From CAVRQM01 sp963723455 (GTDB lineage: Bacteria > Pseudomonadota > Alphaproteobacteria > Acetobacterales > Acetobacteraceae), in NCBI GenBank assembly GCA_963723455.1, contig CAVRQM010000001.1:1798001-1862000 (forward strand): a stretch of DNA of 64,000 nucleotides, written 5' to 3'. The notes under the pieces are model-generated. The model made no database searches. It was given only the letters and a program-made list of their open reading frames with translations, and had not been told where the DNA came from. Shown one piece after another: positions 27,755 through 37,087 of the stretch (the first letter of the stretch is position 1; every line of letters starts with the position of its first letter). Position numbers and translations under genes: made by a program.

Positions 27755-28744
27755 ATGTCAGTTCCTCCTGCTTTCCTCGACGGCGGCCGTCCCGCCGTGC
27801 CCGACCTTGTCGTGCCGCGCGGGGTCGCCCCGTTCCGCCTGCCCGGCCGGCCGGTGCGCGGGCGCTTGGTGCGGCTTGGCCCGCTTGCCGACGCGCTGTT
27901 ATCGCGTCACGACCACAATCCGGTGGTCAGCCGCCTGGCCGGGCAGGCGCTGGCGCTGGCCGCCGCGCTGGGTGCCGCGCTGAAGTTCCGCGGCTCGTTC
28001 AGCTTGCAGGCCAAGGGCGATGGGCCGGTTTCGCCGCTGCTCGCCGACTGCACCGACACCGGGGCGCTGCGCTGCTACGCCCATGCCGACGCCGACAGGC
28101 TGGCGGCGCTGCTGGACCAGGATCCCGATCCCAGCGCCGCCGCGCTGCTGGGTGACGGCTATCTGGCGTTCACCGCCGACCAGGGGCCGCAGACGGAGCG
28201 CTACCAGGGGATCGTCGCAATCGAGGGCGACGATTTGGCGGCGATGACGCTGCACTATTTCCGCACCAGCGAGCAGCTGCGCTGCGCCATCCGACTGGCC
28301 TGCGCGCAAACCCCGGCGGGGTGGCGCGCCGCCGCGCTGGTGCTGGAGCGGGTGGCCGGGGACGGCGGCATCGACCCGGCCGCGGACGAGGCGGCCGAGG
28401 ATGGCGAGGCCTCGGAGGAGGCGTGGCGGACGGCGACCACGCTGGCCGCCACCGTCACCGATGCCGAACTGCTGGACGATGCGCTGCCGGCGGACACCCT
28501 GTTATGGCGGCTGTTCGGCAACGAGGGCGTGGTCGCCGACCTGCCGCGGGCGTTGGCGTATGGCTGCCGCTGCTCGCGCCAGCGTCTCGCCGGGATCCTG
28601 GAAGGGTTCCCGACCGACGACCTGGACCACATGGCGGTGGACGGGACGATCGTGATGACCTGCGAGTTCTGCAACCACGATTTCCGCTTCGCCCGCGAGG
28701 AGGTGCGCGGCAAGGTGGCGGCGCGCCAGGAAAGGAACAGCTGA
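27755..28744 (+). CDS. hslO: redox-regulated chaperone Hsp33
   Basis: Holdase chaperone activated by oxidation and unfolding. The core domain includes LKFRGSFSLQAKGDGPV and GYLAFTADQGPQTERYQGIV. The C-terminal zinc switch is CRCS followed by CEFC (C-x-C and C-x-x-C, about residues 270-305), with FCNHDFRFA after it. ATG 27755 is used; the open frame extends to 27719. About 329 residues. The stop overlaps the ATG of the next lipoprotein gene (TGATG). Confidence 0.95.
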   Translation: MSVPPAFLDGGRPAVPDLVVPRGVAPFRLPGRPVRGRLVRLGPLADALLSRHDHNPVVSRLAGQALALAAALGAALKFRGSFSLQAKGDGPVSPLLADCTDTGALRCYAHADADRLAALLDQDPDPSAAALLGDGYLAFTADQGPQTERYQGIVAIEGDDLAAMTLHYFRTSEQLRCAIRLACAQTPAGWRAAALVLERVAGDGGIDPAADEAAEDGEASEEAWRTATTLAATVTDAELLDDALPADTLLWRLFGNEGVVADLPRALAYGCRCSRQRLAGILEGFPTDDLDHMAVDGTIVMTCEFCNHDFRFAREEVRGKVAARQERNS

Positions 28745-29475
28745 TGCCCCATCCCGTGCTGGCCCGCCGCGCGGCGCTGCGGTTCTGCCTGGCGCTGTCC
28801 GCGACGGCCGCCCTGCCCGCCGCCCTGGCCGGGTGCGGCGGCGAGGCGCCGGCGCCCGAGGTCTTCGCGCCGCTCGATTTCAGCTATCTCACCAAGCTGC
28901 GGCTGAACGTCGCCAGCCTCGAGATCGACGACACCTGGACGCCGCCCGCCGACAGCGGTCAGCACGTCGAATACCTGTCTCCGGTGCAGCCGATCGACGC
29001 GCTGCGCCAGATGGCGCAGCAGCGTCTGGTCGCCGCCGGCAGCAGCGGACGGGCGCGGTTCGTCATCGAGGACGCCTCGATCCTGCAAGGTCCGGGGCGG
29101 CTGGACGGCTCGTTCGCGGTGCGGCTGGATGTCAGCACGTCCGACGGCGCAAGCAGCGGCTTCGCCGAGGCGCGGGTGGCGCGCAGCCAGCCGCTGAACC
29201 CCGATGATGCCGATGGCGGCCGGGCGACCGCCTATGCGTTGACCAGGAACATGATGGACGCGATGAACGTCGAGTTCGAGTACCAGGTGCGCCGCAGCCT
29301 GCAGGACTACCTGCAGGCCACGGCAGGGTCCGCGCCGCTGCCGCCCGCCGTGCAGTCCCAGCCGCTGCCCCCGCCTGGCACCGTGTCGCCTTTGCCGCCG
29401 CTCCCGCCGCCTGCGACCTACGCGCCAACGCCGGCCCCCACATTCGCCCCGACCTTGGCCCCGCCGGGCAGCTGA
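28744..29475 (+). CDS. lipoprotein, hypothetical
   Basis: A 243-residue protein with a signal peptide and lipobox (LPAALAGCGG). The mature domain reads FAPLDFSYLTKLRLNVASLE, ASILQGPGRLDG and FEYQVRRSLQDYL, and a disordered Pro-rich tail of about 45 residues follows. It starts in the hslO stop (TGATG). No function is known from sequence; its position after hslO is conserved-looking only by tight coupling. Confidence 0.75.
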   Translation: MPHPVLARRAALRFCLALSATAALPAALAGCGGEAPAPEVFAPLDFSYLTKLRLNVASLEIDDTWTPPADSGQHVEYLSPVQPIDALRQMAQQRLVAAGSSGRARFVIEDASILQGPGRLDGSFAVRLDVSTSDGASSGFAEARVARSQPLNPDDADGGRATAYALTRNMMDAMNVEFEYQVRRSLQDYLQATAGSAPLPPAVQSQPLPPPGTVSPLPPLPPPATYAPTPAPTFAPTLAPPGS

Positions 29476-29490
29476 TTGCGCGCGGCACGG

Positions 29491-29521
29491 CGGCAGCGGG
29501 ACGCTGGATGCCCCGCTGCCG
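29491..29521. terminator. bidirectional hairpin between convergent genes
   Basis: A 10-bp perfect stem, CGGCAGCGGG (29491-29500) with CCCGCTGCCG (29512-29521), and an 11-nt loop. It sits in the 52-bp gap between the convergent lipoprotein and COG4705-like genes. The position suggests termination for both, although no T-run follows. Confidence 0.5.
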
Positions 29522-29527
29522 GGCTGG

Positions 29528-30370
29528 TCAGTCCGCCGTCCGCAGGGCAGGCGGCTGCCGGCGCTGCATGATCGTGAGATGGACGACCAGGCCGAGGATC
29601 GCCGCCAGGAAGATCAGGCTGGTGACGACCGTGCCAAGCCCGAGCCCGCCGTCATGCACCGGCTGCGCCAGCAGGTCGCCGCAAGACGCGCCGAGCGGTC
29701 GGGTGAGGATGTAGGCGATCCAGAACGCCAGCACCGCATTCGCGCCGAACACGTAGTAGGCGAAGGTCACCGCGCCGATCAGCGCGGCGAAGATCGCCGC
29801 CGCCTCGGCATAGCCGAGATGCAGCCCTTCCGCGGCCAGGTCGCCGGCAGAGGTGCCCAGCGCAAAGGTGAACAGGATCGCCGCCCAATAGAACAGCTCG
29901 CGCCGGCGCGTGCGGATCGAGTGGATAGACAGCGTGTGCTCGCTGCGATACCAGGCGAGGAAGGTCGCGATCAGCGCGATGCTGAAGGCGATCGTCGTCG
30001 TCTCCAGGCTGATGCCGAGATTGTCCACCAGATTGTCGCTGATCAGCGTGCCGACGACGCTGATGAGCACCACTGCCAGCCAGTACAGGCCGGGTATGTA
30101 CTGGCGGCTCCTGACCTGGAACACCAGCGCCACGATCAGCAGCACCGTCATGACGACGGAGGTGATGCTCAAGCCGAGCTGCAGGTTGACATTCAGCAGA
30201 TCCGCCGCGGTCTCGCCAACCGTGGTGGCGAGCACCTTGATGATCCAGAAGTAGATCGTGATCTCTGGAACCTTGTTCAGCAGCGCCGATACGCCCGGGT
30301 CGGGCCGCCTCGTCAGGGCGAGCGCCAGCGGGGCGTCATGGTGGGCGAACGGTGAGTGCGGTGGCGGCAT
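29528..30370 (-). CDS. COG4705-like polytopic membrane protein
   Basis: About 280 residues with eight or so hydrophobic helices in two related halves. The N-terminal half carries NKVPEITIYFWIIKVLATTV then GETAADLL. The C-terminal half carries LGTSAGDLAAEGLHLGY and AYILTRPLGASCGDLLAQP. The repeated T-x-G-E/[AS]-x-GD-L motif pairs are typical of this uncharacterised membrane family. ATG 30370 removes a non-homologous upstream extension. Substrate unknown. Confidence 0.82.
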   Translation of the reverse strand: MPPPHSPFAHHDAPLALALTRRPDPGVSALLNKVPEITIYFWIIKVLATTVGETAADLLNVNLQLGLSITSVVMTVLLIVALVFQVRSRQYIPGLYWLAVVLISVVGTLISDNLVDNLGISLETTTIAFSIALIATFLAWYRSEHTLSIHSIRTRRRELFYWAAILFTFALGTSAGDLAAEGLHLGYAEAAAIFAALIGAVTFAYYVFGANAVLAFWIAYILTRPLGASCGDLLAQPVHDGGLGLGTVVTSLIFLAAILGLVVHLTIMQRRQPPALRTAD

Positions 30371-30756
30371 CGGCGAGGCTCCGGGAGGTTGCCTGCCGAA
30401 CTGGCCATAGCGGGCTTTGGCGGCGAATGACTCGCCGGTTGGGGTTCGGTAATGCCCGCCTGGCCAGCCTGGCCGCGGCGGAAGGCGCTTGCCGTCAGCT
30501 GCCCAAGCATCTGTTCCCGGCGCTGTGATCGGTTCGAGCGGCCGCGACCCCCGACCGCAGGCCAAGCATTCCGCCGGCTGCACAGGGCCGACGCAGTCGT
30601 TTCCAAATCGTTCCAGCCGGCTACGCGTGCGATCCGCGTCGCCGCATGCTCGACCAGCCCATGCTTGACCGCATGGGCCGTTCAGATCATGGCTGCCGGC
30701 CGGCGCCTTTCTGCCTCGCAGCATAGAGGCAGGCCACGCAATCGAGAGATGACGGG
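30371..30756. promoter_or_regulatory. divergent intergenic region with inverted repeat
   Basis: 386 bp without a supportable gene between the COG4705-like gene (leftward) and the flippase (rightward). A perfect 7-bp inverted repeat, CCCATGC with GCATGGG and a 6-nt spacer, lies at 30658-30677, about 80 bp before the flippase ATG. It could be an operator. A purine-rich AATCGAGAGATGACGGG precedes the flippase start. No convincing sigma-70 boxes are seen. Confidence 0.35.
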
Positions 30757-32210
30757 ATGAGCCTGAAGCAGCGCGTGGTGTCGATTGTCGGGTGGTCGGT
30801 CGCGGTGAAGATCGGCTTTCAGGTCATCACCTGGGTGATGACACTGTTGGTCATCCGCATTCTTTCACCAAACGACTACGAACTCATGGCGATATCGCAG
30901 GTGTTCGCGAACCTGATCCTGGGATTCGCGAACTTCGGCCTTGGCGATGCGCTCGTGCAGCGTGAGGACACCTCGCCGCATGTCATGGCCAGCGTGTTCG
31001 GCGCGTTGCTGCTGCTGTCGGCCGTCCTTACTGTGTTTCTGGCGCTCGCGGCGTATCCGATCACGTGGTGGTACGGCGACGCGCGCCTCGCGCCGCTGAT
31101 CCAGGTCTCCAGCCTTTCGATCCTCCTTAATGGCCTGATGGTCCTGCCGCGCGCGCGGCTGACGAAAAGCCTTCGCGTGCGCCAGATGGTCATCATCGAG
31201 CTGACGTCCGGCCTGATCGGCGCCGTTGTTGTCGTGGCGCTGGCCTATGCCGGGCACGGCGTCTGGGCCTTGCTGTTGGGGTGGCTCGCGGGCAACGTCG
31301 TCAGGCTGGTTGGATTCGCCACGCTGACCTCGGAGTACATGTCTGGCCACGACTGGACTTGCCGGCCATCGGACCGCTGTTCGGCTACGGCCTGTATCGG
31401 ACGCTCGAGACCACCGCCTGGATCGTGCTCACGTCGGCCGACGTGATCATCATCGGGCGCGTGCTGGGGCCGGTGCAGCTTGGCTTCTACGTCGTCGCCT
31501 TGAACTTCGCGGGCATGCCGCTGAACAAGATGGCGCCGATCATCAACTCCGTGGCGTTTCCGGCATTTGCGCTGGTGCAGGGCCGGCCGGCGGACGCGCG
31601 CTTCTATGCGCTCAAGGCGCTGCGGATGATGGCGGTCCTTGCCGCGCCGGTGTTCTTCGGCATCAGCGCGACCGCGCCCGAGATCGTGGACATCGTGTTC
31701 GGCCCGCAGTGGGCGGGGGCGCGCCCGCTGCTCGCGGCGCTGTCGATGGCGATCACGTTCCGCGCCGTGCTAATCGTGATTCCGAACTATCTGCAGGGCA
31801 TCGGCGACGCCCGCGCAGGCTTCTGGTGCACCGCCGCGGGCGCCCTCATCCTGCCGCCGGCCATCCTGATCGGGTGCCTGTTCGGCGTCCAGGGCGCCTG
31901 CTATGCATGGCTGATCTGCTACCCGATCGTGTTCGTCATCAGCGCGGCGATCACCGCCAGGAGCGGGGGCTTGAGCGTGGGCGAAATCCTGTCGGCGCCG
32001 CTGTATCCCATCCTGGCCGGCGCTGCGATGATGCTCGGAGTGATTGCGGTTCGCTCGGTGTTGCCGGATGGCCTGTCGGAGCCGGCGCGCCTGGCCTGCC
32101 TGGTCGCCGCGGGCGCGGCGATGTTTGGCGCCGCGATGGGGTTGGGAGCGCCGCGGATGCTCATGGAGTTCGTGCAACTGACCCGCCCGGGCCGCTCGTC
32201 TCCGGCATAG
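30757..32210 (+). CDS. oligosaccharide flippase, MOP/Wzx type (frame broken once)
   Basis: A polytopic inner-membrane protein likely to flip lipid-linked oligosaccharide. The N-terminal half reads MSLKQRVVSIVGWSVAVKIG, then RILSPNDYELMAISQVFANL and FGLGDALVQRED, typical of PST-family exporters. From about 31340 the family continues in another frame (PAIGPLFGYGLYRTLETTAW, then SADVIIIGRVLGPVQLGFY). Adding one base after TCT near 31342 restores SRPRLDLPAIG. About 484 residues and 12-14 hydrophobic helices when repaired. No glycosyltransferases are adjacent here, so it may serve the polysaccharide locus at 9-18 kb. Confidence 0.85.
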
Positions 32211-32255
32211 CAGGCTGGCAGGCGGACCACGCGGGACGCAGCAGGGAGCGCCTTG

Positions 32256-33524
32256 ATGGCCGCCACGGCTTCACCACTCCCGGCGGCGGATCGCGCCGCC
32301 TGCGTGGCGCTGGACGCGGCCGACCCGCTGGCCGCCCTGCGCGACCGATTCGCGCTGCCGGATGGCGTGATTTATCTGGACGGTAACTCGCTGGGTCCGC
32401 TGCCGCGCGACGCCGTGGCCCGGCTGGGCCGGACCATTGCCGACGAATGGGGCGAGGGCCTGATCCGCAGCTGGAACGATGCCGGCTGGTTCGAGCTGCC
32501 TGTGCGGCTTGGCGACCGGGTGGGCGCGCTGGTCGGCGCGGCGGCGGGTCAGACGGTGGTATGCGACACTACCTCGGTCAACCTGTACAAGGCGCTGCAT
32601 GCCGCCATGGCGCTGCGCCCCGATCGCTCGGTGATCGTCGCCGAGGCGGGCAGCTTCCCCACCGACCTGTATGTGATCGAGGGCGCGATGGCCTCGCTCG
32701 GCCGGCCGTGCGCCCGACGGCTGATCGGCGCGGACGGGCCGGATCTGGACTCCGTGCTCGGTGCGGATGTTGCCGCGGTGGTGCTGTCGCATGTGGACTA
32801 TCGCACCGGCGCGATGCTGGACGCGGCGGCGGCGACGCGGCAGGCGCACGCGGCCGGGGCGCTGGTGATCTGGGATCTGTGCCATTCCGCCGGTATTGCG
32901 CCGTTCGCGTTCGATGCCGATGCGGTCGATTTCGCGGTCGGCTGCACCTACAAGTACCTCAATGCCGGCCCCGGCGCGCCGGCCTTCATCAGCGTCGCCG
33001 CGCGGCATCACAATGCGGCGCGCCAGCCGCTGTCCGGCTGGTGGGGACACGCCGCGCCGTTCGCGTTCGAGCGCGACTTCCACGCCCATTCCGGCATCAG
33101 GCGATTCCTGTGCGGCACCCAGCCGATCCTGTCGCTGCGCGGGGTGGAGTGCGGGCTGGACGCGCTGGACGGGGTGCCGGTCGCCGCGCTGCGCCGCAAG
33201 AGCCTGGCGCTGACCGGGCTGTTCCTGGACCGTGTCGCGGCACTGCCGAACTCATTCGGCCTGCGTATCGTCACGCCGCGCGCGGCCGGGGCGCGCGGCA
33301 GCCAGGTCAGCATTGCATCGGCTGCCGCCCACCCGGTGGTCCAGGCGCTGATCGCGCAGGGCGTCATCGGCGATTTTCGCGCCCCCGACATCATGCGGTT
33401 CGGCTTCGCGCCGGCCTATCTGCGCTTCCAGGATGTCTGGGACGCCGCCGAGGCGTTGCGCGACTGTCTGGCGCGCGAGACCTGGCGCGACCCGCGGTTC
33501 AGCCGGCGCGCTGGCGTGACGTAG
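32256..33524 (+). CDS. kynU: kynureninase
   Basis: PLP enzyme that cleaves kynurenine to anthranilate and alanine (and the 3-hydroxy analogue). It shows GVIYLDGNSLGPLPRDAV near the N-terminus, SHVDYRTGAMLD, WDLCHSAGIAPF and the Lys Schiff-base region GCTYKYLNAGPGAPAF. The C-terminus carries the family segment FGFAPAYLRFQDVWDAAEAL. ATG 32256 follows a GGGAG ribosome-binding site; 422 residues is normal. No tryptophan dioxygenase or kynurenine formamidase is visible in this window, so the rest of the pathway must be elsewhere. Confidence 0.95.
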   Translation: MAATASPLPAADRAACVALDAADPLAALRDRFALPDGVIYLDGNSLGPLPRDAVARLGRTIADEWGEGLIRSWNDAGWFELPVRLGDRVGALVGAAAGQTVVCDTTSVNLYKALHAAMALRPDRSVIVAEAGSFPTDLYVIEGAMASLGRPCARRLIGADGPDLDSVLGADVAAVVLSHVDYRTGAMLDAAAATRQAHAAGALVIWDLCHSAGIAPFAFDADAVDFAVGCTYKYLNAGPGAPAFISVAARHHNAARQPLSGWWGHAAPFAFERDFHAHSGIRRFLCGTQPILSLRGVECGLDALDGVPVAALRRKSLALTGLFLDRVAALPNSFGLRIVTPRAAGARGSQVSIASAAAHPVVQALIAQGVIGDFRAPDIMRFGFAPAYLRFQDVWDAAEALRDCLARETWRDPRFSRRAGVT

Positions 33525-33640
33525 AACACCCGAGGCGCCGAAGGCGCATGCCGGGCGCGTCGCTATGGAACCCCGAGCCGGGCCGAGCTGGTCGGTGGCG
33601 GCAGTCGCCACGATGCGCCTTGCGGCCACGGGCGTCTCCG

Positions 33641-35120
33641 CTACCGCAGCCGACCCACGATCCCCGACGTGCTGTGCCCCGCCTCCAGCGGGATTAGCCG
33701 CACCTGGCCGCCATGCGCGCGGACGGTGTCGCCGCCCACCACCTGGGCCTCGGTGTAGTCCGCGCCCTTGAACAGCATGTCCGGCAGCAGCGCGGCGATC
33801 AGCGCCTCGGGGGTGTCCTGGTCGAACAGCACGACCATGTCGGCCGGCGCCATGCCCGCCATCACCACCGCGCGCGCCGTCTCCGGCTGCATCGGGCGGC
33901 CGGCGCCCTTCAGCCGGCGCACCGAGGCATCGGTATTCAGCGCAACCACCAGCCGGTCGCATTGCGCGCGCGCTGCGGCCAGCAGGCGGACATGGCCGGG
34001 ATGGATCAGGTCGAAGCAGCCATTGGTGAACCCGATGCGCAGCCCTGCCGCCCGCCACGCGGCGACGCGATCGCGCGCCACCTCCCAGCCGGCCAGCTTG
34101 CCATCCAGCGAATCCAGCCGGTCATGGCGCAGTACCGGCGTCCAGCTCGGCCGCGCCCACCGTCGCCGTGCCGGGCTTGCCCACCACGATGCCCGCGGCG
34201 CGATTGGCCAGCATCGCCGCCTCGGGCAGCGCCGCGCCGGCGGCCAGCGCCAGCGCGAACGCCGCAACCAGCGTGTCGCCGGCGCCGGACACGTCGGCGA
34301 CGGCCTGCGCATGGGTCGGCAGGTGCAGCGGCGGGTGGCCGGACCGCACCAGCGTCAGCCCGCGCCCGGAGCGTGTCACCAGCACCGCCTCGGCCCCGGA
34401 GTCCAGCCGCGCGCGCTCTCCGGCGGCGGCCACCGCGTCGTCCGCATCGCCCTCGATCCCGGTGGCGCGGGCGGCCTCGCCCTGGTTCGGTGTCAGCACG
34501 CTGACGCCGTGATAGGCGCGCAGATCGGCCCGTTTCGGGTCTGCCACCAGCGGCACCGCTGCGCCGCGCGCCGCGGCGATGGCGCCGCGCAGCACGGCGT
34601 CGGACAGCACGCCGCGCGCGTAGTCAGACAGCACCGCCGCCGCCGCGCCCGGCAGCGCCGCCGCGAACGCGTCGAGCAGCGCATCGGCGGCGCGCGCGGG
34701 ATCGAGAGTGTCTTCCTCGTCGAGCCTCAGCAATTGCTGGCCGTGGCTGACGAAGCGGGTCTTCACGGTGGTCCGCGCGCCCGGCAGATGCAGCAGGCGC
34801 TGCTCGATCGCGCCCGGTCCGGCGATCGGCCGGGCCAGCAGGCCCTGCAGCTCGGCCCCGGCCGCGTCGTCGCCGATCGCGCCGATCAGCGCGGCAGCGC
34901 CGCCGAGGGCTGCGATGTTGCGCGCCACGTTGCCCGCCCCGCCCGGCACTGCGTGGCCGCCGCTGCGGCGCAGCACCGGGATCGGCGCCTCGGGCGAGAT
35001 GCGCCGCACATCGCCGGTCACGTAGCGGTCCAGCATCACGTCGCCCAGGACCACCACGCGCAACCCGGCGAACCGGGCCAGCCACGACGCAAGGTCGGGC
35101 GTCGCGGCTTCGGGTTCCAT
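33641..35120 (-). CDS. hldE: bifunctional heptose kinase/adenylyltransferase HldE (frame broken once)
   Basis: Makes ADP-heptose for the LPS core. The kinase half (from ATG 35120) shows GDVMLDRYVTGDVRRISPEA, PGGAGNVARNIAALGG and DVSGAGDTLVAAFAL. Its frame stops at 34122. The adenylyltransferase half continues in another frame: RHDRLDSLDGKLAGWE, GFTNGCFDLIHPGHVRLL, NTDASVRRLKG and LFKGADYTEAQVVGGD. One extra base near 34135 (GACGCCGGTACTG) separates them. Two genes cannot be excluded, but no start codon suits the second half. The start overlaps the secB stop. Confidence 0.92.
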
Positions 35121-35659
35121 CAGGCGATGGCGGGCGCCGCCCCGCTGCCGTTGGCGGCCGCGGCGGCCTGCGCCCGCCGGCTCTGCCACAGCGCGACGAA
35201 GTCGATCGGCTGCAGCAGCACCGGCGGAAAGCCGCCGTCGCGCGTCACGTCGGCCAGGATGTTGCGTGCGAACGGGAACAGGATGCGAGGACACTCCACC
35301 AGCAGCACCGGCTCCACCGCATTGTCCGGCACTCCGGTCAGGGTGAAGATGCCGCCATAGGACAGCTCGGCCAGGAACACCCGCTTCGCCGGATCCGGCG
35401 GCGCCGGCTCGGCGCCCTCGGCGGTCGGCTCGCTGGCCTCGGTGCGGATCTCCAGCACGACCTCATAGACGCTCTGGCCCTCCTGGATGCGTCGGGCCTG
35501 CACATCCAGGTTGATGTCCACGCGCGGCGCGGCGCGCAGCGTCGTGTAGATCGCCGGCGCCCCCGGCACCTCGAAGGACAGATCCTTCACGTACTGGATG
35601 TTGACCACCAGCGGCGGCATGGTCGGCTGCGGCTGCGGGGCGGGGGTGGTCTCGGACAT
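35120..35659 (-). CDS. secB: protein-export chaperone SecB
   Basis: Tetrameric cytoplasmic chaperone that keeps preproteins unfolded for SecA. The family core is intact: IQYVKDLSFEVPGAPAIY, LDVQARRIQE, FLAELSYGGIFTL, LLVECPRILFPFARNILADV, TRDGGFPPVLLQPIDFVALW. The 179-residue length includes an alphaproteobacterial acidic insertion (EPTAEGAEPAPPDP). The stop overlaps the hldE ATG. Across the phosphatase gene lies a Tim44-like protein, another envelope factor often near secB. Confidence 0.96.
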   Translation of the reverse strand: MSETTPAPQPQPTMPPLVVNIQYVKDLSFEVPGAPAIYTTLRAAPRVDINLDVQARRIQEGQSVYEVVLEIRTEASEPTAEGAEPAPPDPAKRVFLAELSYGGIFTLTGVPDNAVEPVLLVECPRILFPFARNILADVTRDGGFPPVLLQPIDFVALWQSRRAQAAAAANGSGAAPAIA

Positions 35660-35730
35660 CGGCTTCCTCCAGTGGGCGCGCGCGCCGGTAGCACAGCCCT
35701 CGCATGGGCGAAAGCGTCAGGTCCGCCGGG

Positions 35731-36285
35731 TCAGGCCCGCCACACCAGCTCGCGCGGCTGGGCGGCGGTCGGGTCGCAGCGCAGGTACTCCCCGTTCTGC
35801 AGGCTGGTGCCGGTCAGGCTCAGGATGAACCCCCAATGGCTGACCACCACGGTCCGCGACCAGTCGGGCAGCGCCGCCATCTCGGCGCGGAACAGCGCGG
35901 CGCGCCCGATCACCGCATCCGCCGGCTCCTCGACCGACGGCCACCACACCTCGTCGATGCCGGCAAAGTCCAGCTCCGGCCAGGCCGCCGCGAGCCGCGC
36001 GCGCGGCGAGCCGATGTCGCAGGAGAAGGCGAAGCGTTCGCGCACCACCGGGTTGATCCGCACCGGCAGCCCCAGCAGGCGGGCCAGCGGGGCGGCGGTC
36101 TGCAACGCCCGCGTGTACGGCGAGGCGATGATGTGGGCGACGTTTTCGGTCGCCAGCGCGGCGGCGGCGCGCTCGGCCTGCTGGCGTCCCAGCGCGGTCA
36201 GGCCGGGGTCGCGGATGCCGGGATCGCGGCGGGTGGCGGTGAAGGCAGCGTTGAACTCGCTCTGGCCGTGGCGCAGCAGGATCAT
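35731..36285 (-). CDS. histidine phosphatase family protein
   Basis: A 184-residue phosphoglycerate-mutase-like phosphatase. The catalytic MILLRHGQSEFN begins the protein, with IIASPYTRALQTA and the second His in VVVSHWGFILSLTG. Substrate cannot be assigned; candidates for such proteins are small phosphate esters. It lies between secB and the Tim44-like gene, transcribed leftward like secB. Confidence 0.9.
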   Translation of the reverse strand: MILLRHGQSEFNAAFTATRRDPGIRDPGLTALGRQQAERAAAALATENVAHIIASPYTRALQTAAPLARLLGLPVRINPVVRERFAFSCDIGSPRARLAAAWPELDFAGIDEVWWPSVEEPADAVIGRAALFRAEMAALPDWSRTVVVSHWGFILSLTGTSLQNGEYLRCDPTAAQPRELVWRA

Positions 36286-36408
36286 CCGCGCGGCTTAGCG
36301 GCGCGTCCGCCGGCGTGCAAATCCCGGTCCGCGGCCTCAGCCGAGGGGCGCTTGGTTGTGCCGCCGCGCCGCGCCGCTTATGTGGGGCATTGGCAAGGAG
36401 TGACGGAC

Positions 36409-37065
36409 ATGGAGTCCGGGTTCCCCATCGATCTGGTCCTGTTCGGCATGATCGCGGCATTTCTGGTGCTGCGGCTGCGCAGCATCCTGGGCCGGCGCAC
36501 CGGTTTCGAGCGGTCGCAGGACCCGCGGGTGCGGCCGGCTGCCGGGCTGGGCGGGCGGGTGATCGACGTGGTGGCCGAACCGACGCCGCCGGCGCCGACC
36601 CGCCCGCTGCCCGATGCCGCCTCGCCGGCCGGGCAGGCGCTGACGCGGATGCAGCGGATCGACGCCGGGTTCGCGGCCGCGCGGTTCCTCGACGGCGCCG
36701 AGGCGGCGTTCCGCATCATCGTCACGGCGTTCACCGCCGGCGATCGCGCCACGCTGCGCCCGCTGCTGACGGCCGAGACGTTTGCTGCCTTCGACACCGC
36801 TGCGGCCGCGCGCGAGGCCAGGGGCGAGACGCAGCGCACCGAGATCCGAGACATCCAGTCGGCGACGATCGAGCAGGCGGCGCTGGCCGGGTCTGTGGCC
36901 GACATCACCGTGCGATTCGTCTCCGACCAGGTGAACCTGACCACCGGCCCGGACGGCCAGCCGCTGGCCGGCACCGACGCGGTGACCGAGATCGTCGATG
37001 TGTGGACGTTCCAGCGCGATCTGACGATGGCCGACCCGTCCTGGCGCGTCGCCCGCACCGGCTGA
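36409..37065 (+). CDS. Tim44-like domain protein
   Basis: A 218-residue protein. A single N-terminal hydrophobic segment (FPIDLVLFGMIAAFLVLRLR) is followed by GRRTGFERSQDP, a linker, and a C-terminal Tim44/ribosomal-L45-like domain (AEAAFRIIVTAFTAGDRATL, TAETFAAFD, IVDVWTFQRDLTM). ATG 36409 has an AAGGAG site. Bacterial Tim44-like proteins are bound to the inner membrane in alphaproteobacteria, and association with protein export is suggested by nearby secB. Confidence 0.9.
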   Translation: MESGFPIDLVLFGMIAAFLVLRLRSILGRRTGFERSQDPRVRPAAGLGGRVIDVVAEPTPPAPTRPLPDAASPAGQALTRMQRIDAGFAAARFLDGAEAAFRIIVTAFTAGDRATLRPLLTAETFAAFDTAAAAREARGETQRTEIRDIQSATIEQAALAGSVADITVRFVSDQVNLTTGPDGQPLAGTDAVTEIVDVWTFQRDLTMADPSWRVARTG

Positions 37066-37087
37066 CGGGCCGGGCGAGGCTAGGCGG

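Noticed and set aside
33595..33611. Hairpin GTGGCG-N5-CGCCAC between kynU and hldE as a terminator
   Set aside because: Only 6-bp arms, no T-tract, and such short repeats are expected by chance at this GC content.
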